DNA of 64,000 nt. Origin: Streptococcus oralis. Its GTDB lineage: Bacteria > Bacillota > Bacilli > Lactobacillales > Streptococcaceae. Position 1 is the stretch's first letter. Each line of letters opens with the position of its first letter. Made by a program: the position numbers and the translations under genes. The stretch lies in NCBI RefSeq assembly GCF_021497885.1, contig NZ_CP046523.1:911501-975500 (forward strand). The letters run 5' to 3'. The notes under the pieces are model-generated. The model saw nothing but the letters and a program-made list of their open reading frames with translations. It did not search any database and was not told the origin of the DNA. This document shows positions 19,054 through 30,594 of this stretch, in pieces.

Positions 19054-19889
19054 TGAAATTAGCTCAATTGTTTTCAGATTTTGAAGAAGAGTTGATAAGA
19101 CAAGGAGAGGAAACAGAAAGCCTCTCTTTTGTCTATAGAAGTTTGAAAAATCTCTCTTTTACGGACTTCGTCTTTGCCCTTCAGCAAGAGGTAACAGAGG
19201 ACGAAAAACAATTTGTAGAAGAAATTTTCCAGCAATTAGCAGCTCACAAACCAGCTCAGTATATCATTGGTTACGCAGATTTTTATGGAATGCAGTTAAA
19301 AGTGGATGAGCGAGTTTTGATTCCTCGTCCTGAGACAGAGGAGTTGGTAGAACTTATCTTGGCAGAAAATCCTGAGACGAATCTTTCAGTACTTGATATC
19401 GGTACAGGTAGCGGGGCCATTGCTATTGCTTTAGCAAAAAATAGACCAGATTGGTCAGTTGCAGCAGCAGACATTTCTCAAGATGCTCTAGATTTGGCAT
19501 CTGAAAACGCTAAAGTTCAGAATCTACAGATATTTTTAAAAAAATCTGATTGTTTTACAGAAATTTCTGAAAAATATGATATAATTGTATCCAATCCACC
19601 CTATATCTCTCGTGAAGATGAGTCAGAGGTTGGTTTGAATGTTTTGCATTCAGAACCTCATCTAGCTCTCTTTGCAGATGAGGATGGTCTAGCTATTTAC
19701 CGCAGAATTGCGGAAGATGCAAAAGACTATCTCACAGATGGTGGTAAGATTTACCTTGAAATTGGATACAAGCAAGGTCAAAGTGTTCCTGCGCTCTTTA
19801 GGAAATATCTTCCTGAAAAACGAGTACGAACACTCAAGGACCAATTTGGTCAAGATAGGATGGTTGTAGTTGATGATGGACAGGATTAG
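19053..19889 (+). CDS. prmC: Release factor glutamine methyltransferase
   Basis: Methylates the GGQ glutamine of release factors using S-adenosylmethionine. The 278-residue protein has motif I (DIGTGSGAIAIALA) and the catalytic NPPYIS near residue 180. It overlaps prfA by one base and tsaC by about 17, forming a tightly coupled translation-accuracy cluster. Confidence 0.96.
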   Translation: MKLAQLFSDFEEELIRQGEETESLSFVYRSLKNLSFTDFVFALQQEVTEDEKQFVEEIFQQLAAHKPAQYIIGYADFYGMQLKVDERVLIPRPETEELVELILAENPETNLSVLDIGTGSGAIAIALAKNRPDWSVAAADISQDALDLASENAKVQNLQIFLKKSDCFTEISEKYDIIVSNPPYISREDESEVGLNVLHSEPHLALFADEDGLAIYRRIAEDAKDYLTDGGKIYLEIGYKQGQSVPALFRKYLPEKRVRTLKDQFGQDRMVVVDDGQD

Positions 19890-20475
19890 ACAAGAGTTGG
19901 AAAAGGGCGGAGCTGTTGTTCTACCAACCGAGACAGTTTATGGTCTCTTTGCTAAGGCCTTAGACGAAAAAGCTGTTGACCATGTTTACAAACTCAAACG
20001 TCGTCCTAGAGATAAAGCGCTCAATCTTAATGTCGCTTCTCTAGAGGACATCTTGCACTTTTCAAAGAATCAGCCAACTTATCTACAAAAACTTGTAGAG
20101 ACCTTTTTACCAGGTCCCTTGACCATTATCCTCGAAGCCAATGACCGAGTTCCCTATTGGGTCAACTCTGGTCTTTCAACGGTGGGATTTCGGATGCCGA
20201 GTCACCCCATTACACTTGATTTGATCCGAGAGACAGGTCCCTTGATTGGGCCATCTGCCAATATTTCAGGTCAGGCAAGTGGAGTGACCTTTGCTCAAAT
20301 TCTAGAGGATTTTGATCAAGAGGTTCTGGGTCTGGAGGATGACGCTTTTCTAACTGGACAGGATTCGACTATTTTGGATTTGTCTGGAGACAAGGTGAAA
20401 ATCTTACGCCAGGGGGCGATTAAGCGAGAAGACATTCTTGCTCGGTTGCCAGAGATTTCTTTTGAGGAGGAATGA
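19873..20475 (+). CDS. tsaC: L-threonylcarbamoyladenylate synthase (Sua5/YwlC/TsaC family)
   Basis: Makes threonylcarbamoyl-AMP for the t6A37 modification of ANN-reading tRNAs. The 200-residue protein has the YrdC-domain start GGAVVLPTETVYGLFAKA, the KRRPRDKALNL loop and the GPSANISGQASG site. It is shorter than full Sua5 proteins, which carry an extra C-terminal domain. The start could be any of TTG 19870, ATG 19873 or ATG 19876, all inside the end of prmC. Confidence 0.94.
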   Translation: MMDRIRQELEKGGAVVLPTETVYGLFAKALDEKAVDHVYKLKRRPRDKALNLNVASLEDILHFSKNQPTYLQKLVETFLPGPLTIILEANDRVPYWVNSGLSTVGFRMPSHPITLDLIRETGPLIGPSANISGQASGVTFAQILEDFDQEVLGLEDDAFLTGQDSTILDLSGDKVKILRQGAIKREDILARLPEISFEEE

Positions 20476-20476
20476 G

Positions 20477-20908
20477 ATGCTAAGAGATTTACAAGAAACA
20501 GATGTGGATGCTATATGTGAGATTAACCAAGAGACTTTGGGCTATTCTTTTAGTCCAGAGGACACAGCTAGTCAACTAGCTAAATTATCTCAGGATTCCC
20601 ATCATTTCCTACTTGGCTATGAGGATGCAGCTAGTCATGTCCTACTTGGATATGTCCATGCCGAGGTTTACGAATCCCTCTATTCCAAAGCAGGATTTAA
20701 TATCTTAGGCTTAGCGGTTTCACCTCAAGCACAAAGGCAAGGTATCGGTAAAAGCTTACTGCAAGGGTTGGATCAAGAAGCAAAAAGACGGGGCTATGAG
20801 TTTATCCGCTTAAACTCTGCTGATCATCGTCTGGGAGCTCATGCATTTTATGAAAAAGTTGGTTATACTTGTGATAAAGTGCAGAAACGGTTTATTCGCA
20901 TCTTTTAG
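20477..20908 (+). CDS. GNAT-family acetyltransferase (RimI-like)
   Basis: A 143-residue GNAT protein. The acetyl-CoA loop is intact as RQGIGKSLL, followed by the usual FYEKVGY. I chose the ATG at 20477 because GAGGAGG lies 6 bases upstream inside the end of tsaC. Its place after prmC and tsaC suggests a translation-related substrate, but that is inference. Confidence 0.87.
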   Translation: MLRDLQETDVDAICEINQETLGYSFSPEDTASQLAKLSQDSHHFLLGYEDAASHVLLGYVHAEVYESLYSKAGFNILGLAVSPQAQRQGIGKSLLQGLDQEAKRRGYEFIRLNSADHRLGAHAFYEKVGYTCDKVQKRFIRIF

Positions 20909-20968
20909 TTTATTTTTTTATTGGAAAAACAAACTAAAGGACCAGTCACACTATAAAGGAGAAGACCT

Positions 20969-22225
20969 ATGATTTTTGACAAAGACGATTTTAAAGCATA
21001 CGATGCTGATCTCTGGAATGCTATTGCCAAAGAAGAAGAACGCCAACAAAACAACATTGAGTTGATTGCTTCGGAAAACGTTGTTTCCAAGGCTGTAATG
21101 GCTGCTCAAGGGTCTATCTTGACCAACAAATATGCCGAAGGCTACCCAGGACGCCGTTATTATGGTGGAACCGATGTAGTAGACGTGGTAGAAACTCTAG
21201 CTATTGAACGTGCAAAAGAAATTTTCGGTGCTAAATTCGCCAATGTCCAACCACACTCAGGAAGCCAAGCCAACTGCGCGGCTTACATGGCCTTGATTGA
21301 GCCAGGAGATACGGTTATGGGAATGGATTTGGCAGCAGGTGGACACTTGACTCACGGAGCTCCTGTCAGCTTCTCTGGCCAAACCTACAACTTTGTTTCT
21401 TACAGTGTAGATCCTGAAACGGAATTCTTGGACTTTGATGTTATCTTGAAACAAGCCCAAGAAGTAAAACCCAAATTGATCGTAGCTGGTGCTTCAGCCT
21501 ATTCTCAAATTATCGACTTCTCAAAATTCCGTGAAATTGCTGATGCTGTTGGGGCTAAGCTCATGGTAGATATGGCCCATATCGCTGGTTTGGTGGCAGC
21601 TGGCCTTCACCCAAGCCCAGTGCCATATGCTCATATCACTACAACAACGACCCACAAAACCCTTCGTGGCCCACGTGGTGGCTTGATTTTGACTAATGAT
21701 GAGGAACTTGCTAAGAAAATCAACTCAGCTATTTTCCCTGGTATTCAGGGCGGTCCTTTGGAGCATGTTGTGGCAGCTAAGGCGGTTTCATTCAAAGAAG
21801 TTTTGGATCCAGCCTTTAAGGAATATGCTGCTAATGTCATCAAAAACAGCAAGGCTATGGTAGAAGTCTTCTTGCAAGACCCTGATTTCCGTATCATTTC
21901 TGGAGGGACTGAAAATCATCTCTTCCTAGTGGATGTCACTAAGGTTGTAGAAAACGGAAAAGTTGCTCAAAACTTGCTGGATGAAGTCAATATTACCCTA
22001 AATAAAAACTCAATTCCATACGAAACCTTGTCACCATTCAAGACAAGCGGTATTCGTATCGGAGCAGCAGCCATCACTGCACGTGGATTTGGTGAAGAAG
22101 AAAGCCGTAAAGTTGCTGAACTCATCATTAAAACCCTTAAGAATGCAGAAAATGAATCTGTCTTAGAAGAAGTGAGAAGTGAAGTCAAAGCGTTGACAGA
22201 TGCCTTCCCACTATACGAGGACTAA
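20969..22225 (+). CDS. glyA: Serine hydroxymethyltransferase
   Basis: PLP enzyme that interconverts serine and glycine and charges tetrahydrofolate with a one-carbon unit. The 418-residue length is typical. Conserved [24 protein letters not shown] and the PLP-lysine site in [14 protein letters not shown] near residue 230 are present. An AAGGAG ribosome site is 8 bases upstream. Confidence 0.98.
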   Translation: MIFDKDDFKAYDADLWNAIAKEEERQQNNIELIASENVVSKAVMAAQGSILTNKYAEGYPGRRYYGGTDVVDVVETLAIERAKEIFGAKFANVQPHSGSQANCAAYMALIEPGDTVMGMDLAAGGHLTHGAPVSFSGQTYNFVSYSVDPETEFLDFDVILKQAQEVKPKLIVAGASAYSQIIDFSKFREIADAVGAKLMVDMAHIAGLVAAGLHPSPVPYAHITTTTTHKTLRGPRGGLILTNDEELAKKINSAIFPGIQGGPLEHVVAAKAVSFKEVLDPAFKEYAANVIKNSKAMVEVFLQDPDFRIISGGTENHLFLVDVTKVVENGKVAQNLLDEVNITLNKNSIPYETLSPFKTSGIRIGAAAITARGFGEEESRKVAELIIKTLKNAENESVLEEVRSEVKALTDAFPLYED

Positions 22226-22232
22226 TACTTTT

Positions 22233-23207
22233 ATGGACATTTATATTAAGAAAGCTATTATCCATCAGTTCAGCCCAGACGATACTGAGTTGTTCCTAGC
22301 GGATAAGTTTCTCAATATCACTCCAAAAATCGAGGAATACCTACGCAAAAAAATTGAACGTGTGTATTCAGATGAAGCTAAGACTGGGATTTTCGAAGTA
22401 GAAAATCCCTTCTTCAATCACATCACAGATGATTTGTTGGAGACATCAGTAACACTGGCTAATCTCTGGAAAGAGGAGTTTAGCATTTCTGAAAATCTCA
22501 AGACCAATGACTTGGTTTTTGTGCAGTTTTCTAAAGAAGGTGTTGAACATTTCGCTTTCTTGCGAATTGCCTTGCGGGAAACCTTGACCCACCTCGGTGG
22601 AGAAGTTGATAATCCAATCAAGCTAACTCAGAATAATCTACCTGGATTTGGAACGGGAGCTGACGAGGCCTTGGTGGTCAATCTTCAAAGTCGCAAGTAT
22701 CATCTCATCGAAAAACGCATCAAGTACAATGGGACTTTTTTGAACTACTTTTCAGAAAATCTCCTAGCTGTTGCTCCCAAGATTTCACCAAAGAAATCCA
22801 TCAAGGAATTGGAAAAAACGGCTCAGAGAATTGCAGAGTCCTTTAACACAGATGATTTTCAATTTCAATCCAAGGTCAAATCAGCGATTTTCAACAATCT
22901 GGAAGAAAGCAACGAACTGTCACCTGAAAAATTAGCTAACGACCTTTTTGACAACAATCTGACAGCTCGTTTGAGCTTTATTGATCAAGTCAAGGAAGCC
23001 GTACCAGAACCAGTTCAGTTTGATGAAATTGATGCCAGTCGTCAGCTCAAGAAATTTGAAAACCAAAAACTTTCCTTGTCAAATGGAATTGAACTCATCG
23101 TTCCAAATAATGTTTACCAAGACGCAGAATCGGTCGAGTTTATCCAAAATGACAATGGAACCTATTCTATCTTAATCAAAAATATCGAGGATATTCAAAG
23201 TAAATAA
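22233..23207 (+). CDS. Nucleoid-associated protein (YejK/NdpA-like)
   Basis: A 324-residue protein starting [13 protein letters not shown], the typical beginning of nucleoid-associated YejK/37-kDa-like proteins, which bind DNA through a ring-like fold of uncertain function. It follows glyA by 7 bases and overlaps the ATG of pmp23. The conserved glyA-YejK-pmp23 order is as in pneumococcus. The open frame extends to 22200, but the conserved start is at 22233. Confidence 0.88.
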   Translation: MDIYIKKAIIHQFSPDDTELFLADKFLNITPKIEEYLRKKIERVYSDEAKTGIFEVENPFFNHITDDLLETSVTLANLWKEEFSISENLKTNDLVFVQFSKEGVEHFAFLRIALRETLTHLGGEVDNPIKLTQNNLPGFGTGADEALVVNLQSRKYHLIEKRIKYNGTFLNYFSENLLAVAPKISPKKSIKELEKTAQRIAESFNTDDFQFQSKVKSAIFNNLEESNELSPEKLANDLFDNNLTARLSFIDQVKEAVPEPVQFDEIDASRQLKKFENQKLSLSNGIELIVPNNVYQDAESVEFIQNDNGTYSILIKNIEDIQSK

Positions 23208-23809
23208 TGTTTAAATTTATAAGAAGAGTGCTTGTGCTAGCAGTCTTCCTTTTCGCAGGATACAAAGCTTATCATATCCATCAGGATGTTAAACAAGTCA
23301 TGACCTACCAACCCATGGTTCGAGAAATCTTGAGCGAAAGAGATACTCCAGCCAATGAAGAGTTGGTGCTCGCTATGATTTATACCGAAACGAAGGGAAA
23401 AGAGCGGGATGTCATGCAGTCTAGTGAGTCTGCTAGTGGCGCTACCAATACCATCAAAGACGATGCCTCTAGTATTCGCCAAGGGATACAGACACTAACA
23501 GATAACCTCTATTTGGCACAGAGCAAAGGAGTAGATGTCTGGACCGCTGTTCAAGCCTATAATTTTGGACCTGCCTATATCGACTTCATTGCTCAGAATG
23601 GTAAGGAAAATACTTTGGCCCTAGCCAAGCGTTACTCCCGAGAAACGGTCGCTCCAATCCTAGGTAATACTACAGGGAAGACCTACACCTACATCAACCC
23701 AATTTCTATCTTTCATGGTGCAGAACTCTATGAAAATGGTGGAAATTATTACTACTCGAGACAGGTTCGCTTTAATCTCTATATCATGAAATTCTTTAAT
23801 TTCTTCTAA
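23207..23809 (+). CDS. pmp23: Lysozyme-like cell wall hydrolase Pmp23
   Basis: A 200-residue membrane-anchored protein. An N-terminal signal anchor ([17 protein letters not shown]) is followed by a goose-type/transglycosylase-like domain with the likely catalytic glutamate in [10 protein letters not shown] near residue 58 and the [12 protein letters not shown] stretch. In pneumococcus, Pmp23 affects envelope stability and division. It overlaps the preceding gene by one base and ends at a terminator. Confidence 0.92.
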   Translation: MFKFIRRVLVLAVFLFAGYKAYHIHQDVKQVMTYQPMVREILSERDTPANEELVLAMIYTETKGKERDVMQSSESASGATNTIKDDASSIRQGIQTLTDNLYLAQSKGVDVWTAVQAYNFGPAYIDFIAQNGKENTLALAKRYSRETVAPILGNTTGKTYTYINPISIFHGAELYENGGNYYYSRQVRFNLYIMKFFNFF

Positions 23810-23836
23810 ACATCTGGTTTGACCAGGTGTTTTTTC
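23810..23836 (+). terminator. Intrinsic terminator after pmp23
   Basis: ACATCTGGT, loop TTG, ACCAGGTGT, then a T run. Confidence 0.9.
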
Positions 23837-23896
23837 ACTATAAGTTTTCTTTAAGATTGTTTTATTAACCTAGAAAGGTAAAGGAGGGAATATCCC

Positions 23897-24871
23897 ATGA
23901 GAAAGAAATTCTTTCTAACAAGTGCTGCAGTATTGTGGGCCGCAACAGCTATGACGAGTGTCCACGCAGCAACCGATGTTCAAAAAGTAATCGATGAAAC
24001 CTATGTACAACCTGAATATGTTCTAGGTTCTTCTCTATCTGAAGACCAGAAAAATCAAACTCTTAGCAAACTTGGCTATGACGCATCAAAAGACACCAAA
24101 GATATCAAAACTATGACACCTGATATCTATTCGAAAATTATGAATGTGGCTAATGATGCTAGTCTACAGCTCTATTCTTCAGCTAAGATTCAAAAGCTAG
24201 GTGATAAGTCGCCTCTAGAAGTCAAGATTGAAACGCCTGAAAATATCACCAAGGTGACGCAGGATATGTACCGTAACGCAGCAGTGACGCTGGGAGTGGA
24301 GCATGCCAAAATCACAGTTGCAGCTCCTATTCCAGTTACAGGAGAGAGCGCCCTAGCAGGGATTTACTATTCGTTAGAGGCCAATGGTGCCAAAGTACCG
24401 CAAGCCAATAAAGACTTGGCCCAAGAGGAGCTAAAAGCCTTATCCGATATTAATGCTGAAAACAAGGACAAATCAGGCTACGATGCCAATAAACTCAATG
24501 TCGCTTTGGCAGATATCAAGGCAGGAATCGCAAAAGCAAAAGAAGCCAAAGGTAATCTGACAGAAGAAGATGTTCGCAAAATTGTAGAAGACACACTAAA
24601 AAACTACAAACTCGATCAGGTTATAACAGGAAACCAGGTCAATATCATTATCAATTTTGCCCTCAATCTCTCAAAGAGTGACATTTTGAACAATGCTGAT
24701 TTCACTAAAACCCTAAATGACCTCAAGGAAAGCATTGTCTCTCAAGCTGGAGATAGCTTTAAAAATATCAACCTCAACTTTGATGCCAATAAAGCGCTAG
24801 AAGACGGGGGCAACTTCTTTAGCTCCCTTTGGCAAGCCATTGTCAACTTCTTCAAGAGTTTTGGTGCTTAG
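23897..24871 (+). CDS. Secreted DUF1002-domain protein
   Basis: A 324-residue protein with an N-terminal signal peptide ending near VHAAT. The body matches DUF1002 proteins, of unknown role, found next to pmp23 in streptococci. The pattern AKITVAAPIPVTGESALAGI near residue 140 is characteristic. There is no anchor motif. AAAGGAGGG gives a strong ribosome site. Confidence 0.88.
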   Translation: MRKKFFLTSAAVLWAATAMTSVHAATDVQKVIDETYVQPEYVLGSSLSEDQKNQTLSKLGYDASKDTKDIKTMTPDIYSKIMNVANDASLQLYSSAKIQKLGDKSPLEVKIETPENITKVTQDMYRNAAVTLGVEHAKITVAAPIPVTGESALAGIYYSLEANGAKVPQANKDLAQEELKALSDINAENKDKSGYDANKLNVALADIKAGIAKAKEAKGNLTEEDVRKIVEDTLKNYKLDQVITGNQVNIIINFALNLSKSDILNNADFTKTLNDLKESIVSQAGDSFKNINLNFDANKALEDGGNFFSSLWQAIVNFFKSFGA

Positions 24872-24893
24872 GTCATTTCATGATATAATAGAT

Positions 24894-24921
24894 GGTAACA
24901 GAAATGTTGCCGTCTTTTTTT
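24894..24921 (+). terminator. Intrinsic terminator after the DUF1002 gene
   Basis: GGTAAC and GTTGCC pair around AGAAAT, followed by a T run. Confidence 0.8.
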
Positions 24922-24933
24922 GTCGGCCGATAG

Positions 24934-26304
<1,371 letters not shown>

Positions 26305-26442
26305 AGCCCACCGTTTCAGGGATTACAAAAGGCTTGATATTCGGTCTTTTTTGAATTTTTGAGTGAAGTATAAATCTAACAGCCTGAAGTGATGTAGCAG
26401 GATTGATAGTGGTAAAGTATGAAATTTATTCCCACATACGCA

Positions 26443-26508
26443 AAGGGGGTGCAAAATGTTCCAACAGGTAGGGTGTCTGTGGGAATTGTTTTGCACCCCC
26501 TTTTTTTG
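26443..26508. terminator. Long terminator-like hairpin before the T7SS locus
   Basis: AAAGGGGGTGCAAAA at 26443 pairs perfectly with TTTTGCACCCCCTTT near 26490-26508, closing a 30-odd base internal loop that itself holds TTCC/GGAA pairs. A T run follows on the plus strand and an A run precedes it, so it can stop transcription both ways. CCCACA (26431-26436) could instead pair with TGTGGG (26478-26483), a possible alternative fold. The rest of the 26305-26776 gap has no gene that I can support. Confidence 0.75.
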
Positions 26509-26694
26509 ATTTTCTGATATCACCAAGATGGTCGATGGAAGTAGGAGTTCAGTAATTGATACAATAGTCTACAATGAAATGCATTATAACCTAGTATTTT
26601 TATATTGAAAGATGTGACATGCTTGATTGAACACATCAAATAGTGGGAAGTTTTCAATCGATTTATAAAGTTGAATCAAAATTCTAAAAAACAC

Positions 26695-26722
26695 TTGCAA
26701 TCTGACGAGTTTGTGATACAAT
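26695..26722 (+). promoter_or_regulatory. Promoter of esxA
   Basis: TTGCAA (26695-26700), a 16-base spacer and TACAAT (26717-26722) with an extended TG one base before the -10 box. It marks the start of T7SS transcription. Confidence 0.75.
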
Positions 26723-26776
26723 ATTGACTATAAGGTTATCGGGAAGATGACCAAGTCAAAAAAGGAGAATAATGAT

Positions 26777-27070
26777 ATGCCAGCAATTTCGTTGACCCCA
26801 GAACAGTTAAAGTCTGAAGCACAAACTTATACCAATGCTTCTGAACAATTGAAAGATGCCATTAACAAAGTTTCAGGCGCAAATGGTCGTCTCCAAGGAC
26901 AATGGCAAGGTGCGGCTTTCCAATCTTACTTGGAACAATTCCAACAATTATCAGTAAGCGTAACTCAAATGGAACAACTTCTTGAAAGTATCCATGCACA
27001 ATTGAATCAATACGCCGATACTGTTGCTGAGCGTGACCGTCAGGATGCAACTTCATTTGGTTTGAATTAA
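26777..27070 (+). CDS. esxA: WXG100 protein EsxA, T7SS substrate
   Basis: A 97-residue helical-hairpin protein, secreted as a dimer through the type VII system and needed for its function. The WXG turn is WQG in GQWQGAAF near residue 42. The ATG at 26777 is preceded by AAAAGGAG; the frame is open further upstream to 26747. The gene has its own strong promoter and terminator, which fits high expression of EsxA relative to the membrane components. Confidence 0.96.
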   Translation: MPAISLTPEQLKSEAQTYTNASEQLKDAINKVSGANGRLQGQWQGAAFQSYLEQFQQLSVSVTQMEQLLESIHAQLNQYADTVAERDRQDATSFGLN

Positions 27071-27079
27071 TCATCGGTG

Positions 27080-27109
27080 AACGGCGCTTCGAAAGGGGCG
27101 TCGTTTTTT
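27080..27109 (+). terminator. Intrinsic terminator after esxA
   Basis: ACGGCGC and GGCGTCGT pair with one wobble across a short loop, then a T run. Leaky read-through may feed esaA. Confidence 0.8.
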
Positions 27110-27135
27110 GCTAGTTATAAGTGGAAAAGGTAATA

Positions 27136-30100
27136 ATGAATAGTCCTCATAAAGAAAAACGATACTTAAAAATTTTAACTGCAGTAGCATGCGTATCCCT
27201 GTTATCAGGTTCTCTTGTTTATTTCGCATTAAAGGATCAGAGCCTTCACTATTCAAGTGAGATCAAGCAAACTGCTAAGGTTCAATATGCGCTTGTGAAT
27301 GAAGATAAAGGTGCAAGGTTTGAAAATACTGATTATAATTTAGGCTCGGATTTTGTCACTTTAATTAATCAGGATACAGAGAATAACTGGGAGACAACCA
27401 ATCGTAGCGTGGCTGAAGCAGGATTGAAGTCAGGTCAGTTTGATGCAGTTATTACTCTTCCGTCAGACTTTTCTGAGAAATTGTTGAGCTTAGAGAGTGT
27501 TTCTCCAGAAAAAGCCACTGTTTCTTACCAGATTCGCGAAGGGCAAAACGAACAAGCTAATCAGGCTGTCCACAGTCAAGTTAATACAGTCTTACAAGGA
27601 TTTAATCAACGGGTGGTTCGGATGTATTTTTCGAGCATCATTCGAAATCTTTCAGATGCACAGACGAATGTGAATCAGATGGCAACTACAGAGTTATCTC
27701 AAAATACGTTCATCATTTCAAATATTCAAGCTCCATTTTCGACCCTACCAGATTCATTTAGAAGTACTCAATCCATTGCAAATAGTCTGAAGACGGATAA
27801 TGAACTCTTTAAGACCCAACAAGAAGCTTTTGTTAAATCAGTCGCAAGCAGCATGGAAGCGAATAACAACTCTTTAGATGCTTCTGGGAAAGCCCTTGAA
27901 TCTACAACAAACTCTGTGAATGAGTTTTCAAAAGAAGCTAATACTCGTCTTGAAAAGTCAACCAACCAATATAAGGAGCAATCTGAAAAAGATAAGGCTG
28001 CCTTGGAAAAACAATGGACAGATGATCAGAAGCATTATTCTGACTTGTATAATGCCCTTTACACTGTTGGGAATGCTAAATTAAAAGAATTGCAGTTTTC
28101 CGATACGGCAACCGGTTCCTTTATGGCAGATTTCAAAGCTAAGGCGGGGGAGTATAAAACTGCACAAAGTAAGGTCAAGGGGAACTTAGAGGCACAAATC
28201 ACTTCTTTAGAAAAAGAAGTAGCGGAGCTTAGAGCACTCAGGGAGACCATTGCAGAGACTTATTATGGCTCTAAGGATTTAAGTGATCAGACAGCTACTG
28301 ATAAAGATATTCGCTCGGCTATTTTGAACTTAATGACGAAGCCAGAAAACCGAAGCAAACTTCCTAAGCAGTATATTGAGGCAATTGCTAGTCGCCTACC
28401 GATGATTTCATCTGGAGATTTGAGTGCTCTCATTGCTAAATTAGAGCAAGATAAATTGATCTCATCAGATGAGGCTACAACTTATCGTAATGCACTGAAA
28501 ATTGTGTCTAACTACAGTAGCGAGTTGGGTGGCTCTTTAGGACAAAATACAACCTTTAAGTATCTGTCCTCAGCGGCTACTGTTACTAGTCCAGTGACCT
28601 ATCCCATTCACCAAACTCTAGAATTTGATCCGTCAACTGGTAGTCAGACAGTCCAATTGAACATCGATGATGCAAATATGGGGAATCTTGAACTGGAAGG
28701 TGTGACGAAAGATTCAATTGAAGCCTCTATCCGTCAACAGTTAAAAGATACAGGCTATCATGTGACAGCTGCAGTATCAGGAAATACAATTCAAGTCACA
28801 TTTGTTAATGAAAGAACGGCGTCAACTACTCCTGTCGCCTCTTCGGACTCAGGGGGATCAAGTACTTCAAATGCGGATGCAAGTGATGCAGCAACATCTA
28901 CAAATTCCACTTCTACAAGTGAAAGTACGACAGCAACGCCAACTACTTCACCAAAAGTCAGTCAACCAAGCTATGCGACACTTCCTAAAAAGGTGAGTGT
29001 CACGATTAGTGGTCAGATAAAGTGGAATTTATCTGATGATGTGAAAAAGAATTCCTATAACCAAGTAGGTTATAGTTGGACAGATGGAAGTTCAGTTCAA
29101 GCTAGTGCTCAGTTATCTGTCTTTAATGGTAAGTATGACACTTTGGCTGAGGATTTACCTGCGATTCTGAAAAACTTCCAAAACCTAGACCTTACTGCCC
29201 AACAAATCGTTACTCTATTTGCATCACCAGGGGCAAGTTTAGATATCAATCAATTTGCAAGCACGCTATCAAGTGGTACTCTCGTACAAAAGGCTAGTCC
29301 AGATTCTGTATATAGTCTCTACAATAATCTAACTGACGACGAACGGGCTTCAGAAATATCGGATGTTTTAGTTACTAAGTATCGGCTTGCAGGAGATAAT
29401 TTATACAAACAGGTAGATCAGCAATTAAAGGATGTGACAGATATTCTAGGTGAAAAAGAAAATCCTAAAGAAGGCACCCTTCGTCAAGTGTATCAGTCTC
29501 TCCCAGACTCAGATTTGCTTGTTAAGCAAGCTTCTGCCTTAAATACCTGGTATGGGGAGATGCAGAAGGTCTTAGATGAGGCTCATAATCAGTGGAAAGA
29601 TTCTGAGAAACTTGCTTATGAATCAGTTGTCAATGATCAAAATCCACAACCAGAGAAGATGAATACCTCTAAGCTGGAAGAAGAAGTGAAGTCACTTTTG
29701 TCTCAATACGATAGCTTACGAGATAGTTCTAAAAAAACTGCACAAGCTACAGCTGATGGAGCTGCTCAGGTACGAGATATCTCACCACAAATCCAACAGT
29801 TAAACGAGACAACAGAATCGATTCAAAAGTCCGCAGATGGTGTCCTTTCCAGTTTGAATCAGAGTGTGAAGGAAACAAGTGGTACAGTTGAGAAAAATAC
29901 CTCTTATGCAGAACAGTTTGGAAAGGTGCTTGCCAATGCGAAAAGTGGAGGTGCTGATAACAAGCAAGTGTTCAATTTCTTATCCGATCCAATTACTACA
30001 AAAGTCACAGAAGGTAAGACACAGGCAGCTAGTCACATTTCCATCATCCCCTATTATATGACCTTGTTGTTATCGGTTATTTCTTTTGTGATAGCTATGA

Positions 30101-30594
30101 CGATCGGACGCTTTGTTAAAGATAGACAGGAAAGGGAAGAAACTGATCTTTTGACAACGAAAAAGTGGGACTTGAAGCTTCAAAGTTTCTTACCGACAAT
30201 CATAACAGCTACTGTTGGTTCGATTTTGTTTTCAGGAGTTACAATAGGAGTAGCAACAGCAGCTAATGGATTCTTATGGTTCATTTATAGCTTTATGTTA
30301 ATGGCAAGCTTGATTTTAGTGCTATCTTACAGCTTGAAGAAAGCTCCGTATCCGACTTATATTGTATCTGCATCCCTCTTAGGTTTTTATCTCCTACTAA
30401 CTCCTATTTTGGGAGTGGCAACTCAATCAGGAAGTTTCCTTAATTTCTTATATCGACTGTCTCCGTTACAAAATATTGAAAACGGCTTTAGTTATCTCTT
30501 GGTCGGTGGTAACTTAAGCATTGTAACGATTCTTCTACTCTTATTATTTGTAGGCATCGGAGTTAGTCTCAATCTCTTTACAAGAAAGAAATAA
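27136..30594 (+). CDS. esaA: T7SS membrane protein EsaA
   Basis: A 1152-residue polytopic protein of the T7SSb machine with a large extracellular domain. One N-terminal membrane helix (near residues 14-34), a long coiled-coil-rich outer region and about five C-terminal membrane helices (from near residue 970) match the EsaA/YueB/Pip family. A Ser/Thr-rich low-complexity stretch near residues 560-600 is probably a flexible linker. ATG 27136 follows AAAGG; a GTG at 27121 is a less likely start. Its stop codon lies inside the target duplication of an insertion sequence, so the protein end is preserved. Confidence 0.95.
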   Translation: MNSPHKEKRYLKILTAVACVSLLSGSLVYFALKDQSLHYSSEIKQTAKVQYALVNEDKGARFENTDYNLGSDFVTLINQDTENNWETTNRSVAEAGLKSGQFDAVITLPSDFSEKLLSLESVSPEKATVSYQIREGQNEQANQAVHSQVNTVLQGFNQRVVRMYFSSIIRNLSDAQTNVNQMATTELSQNTFIISNIQAPFSTLPDSFRSTQSIANSLKTDNELFKTQQEAFVKSVASSMEANNNSLDASGKALESTTNSVNEFSKEANTRLEKSTNQYKEQSEKDKAALEKQWTDDQKHYSDLYNALYTVGNAKLKELQFSDTATGSFMADFKAKAGEYKTAQSKVKGNLEAQITSLEKEVAELRALRETIAETYYGSKDLSDQTATDKDIRSAILNLMTKPENRSKLPKQYIEAIASRLPMISSGDLSALIAKLEQDKLISSDEATTYRNALKIVSNYSSELGGSLGQNTTFKYLSSAATVTSPVTYPIHQTLEFDPSTGSQTVQLNIDDANMGNLELEGVTKDSIEASIRQQLKDTGYHVTAAVSGNTIQVTFVNERTASTTPVASSDSGGSSTSNADASDAATSTNSTSTSESTTATPTTSPKVSQPSYATLPKKVSVTISGQIKWNLSDDVKKNSYNQVGYSWTDGSSVQASAQLSVFNGKYDTLAEDLPAILKNFQNLDLTAQQIVTLFASPGASLDINQFASTLSSGTLVQKASPDSVYSLYNNLTDDERASEISDVLVTKYRLAGDNLYKQVDQQLKDVTDILGEKENPKEGTLRQVYQSLPDSDLLVKQASALNTWYGEMQKVLDEAHNQWKDSEKLAYESVVNDQNPQPEKMNTSKLEEEVKSLLSQYDSLRDSSKKTAQATADGAAQVRDISPQIQQLNETTESIQKSADGVLSSLNQSVKETSGTVEKNTSYAEQFGKVLANAKSGGADNKQVFNFLSDPITTKVTEGKTQAASHISIIPYYMTLLLSVISFVIAMTIGRFVKDRQEREETDLLTTKKWDLKLQSFLPTIITATVGSILFSGVTIGVATAANGFLWFIYSFMLMASLILVLSYSLKKAPYPTYIVSASLLGFYLLLTPILGVATQSGSFLNFLYRLSPLQNIENGFSYLLVGGNLSIVTILLLLLFVGIGVSLNLFTRKK

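Noticed and set aside
26431..26512. Possible 4.5S/SRP RNA or 6S RNA in the gap before esxA
   Set aside because: The conserved SRP core (GGAAGCAGCC-like loop) is absent and the structure is adequately explained as a terminator.
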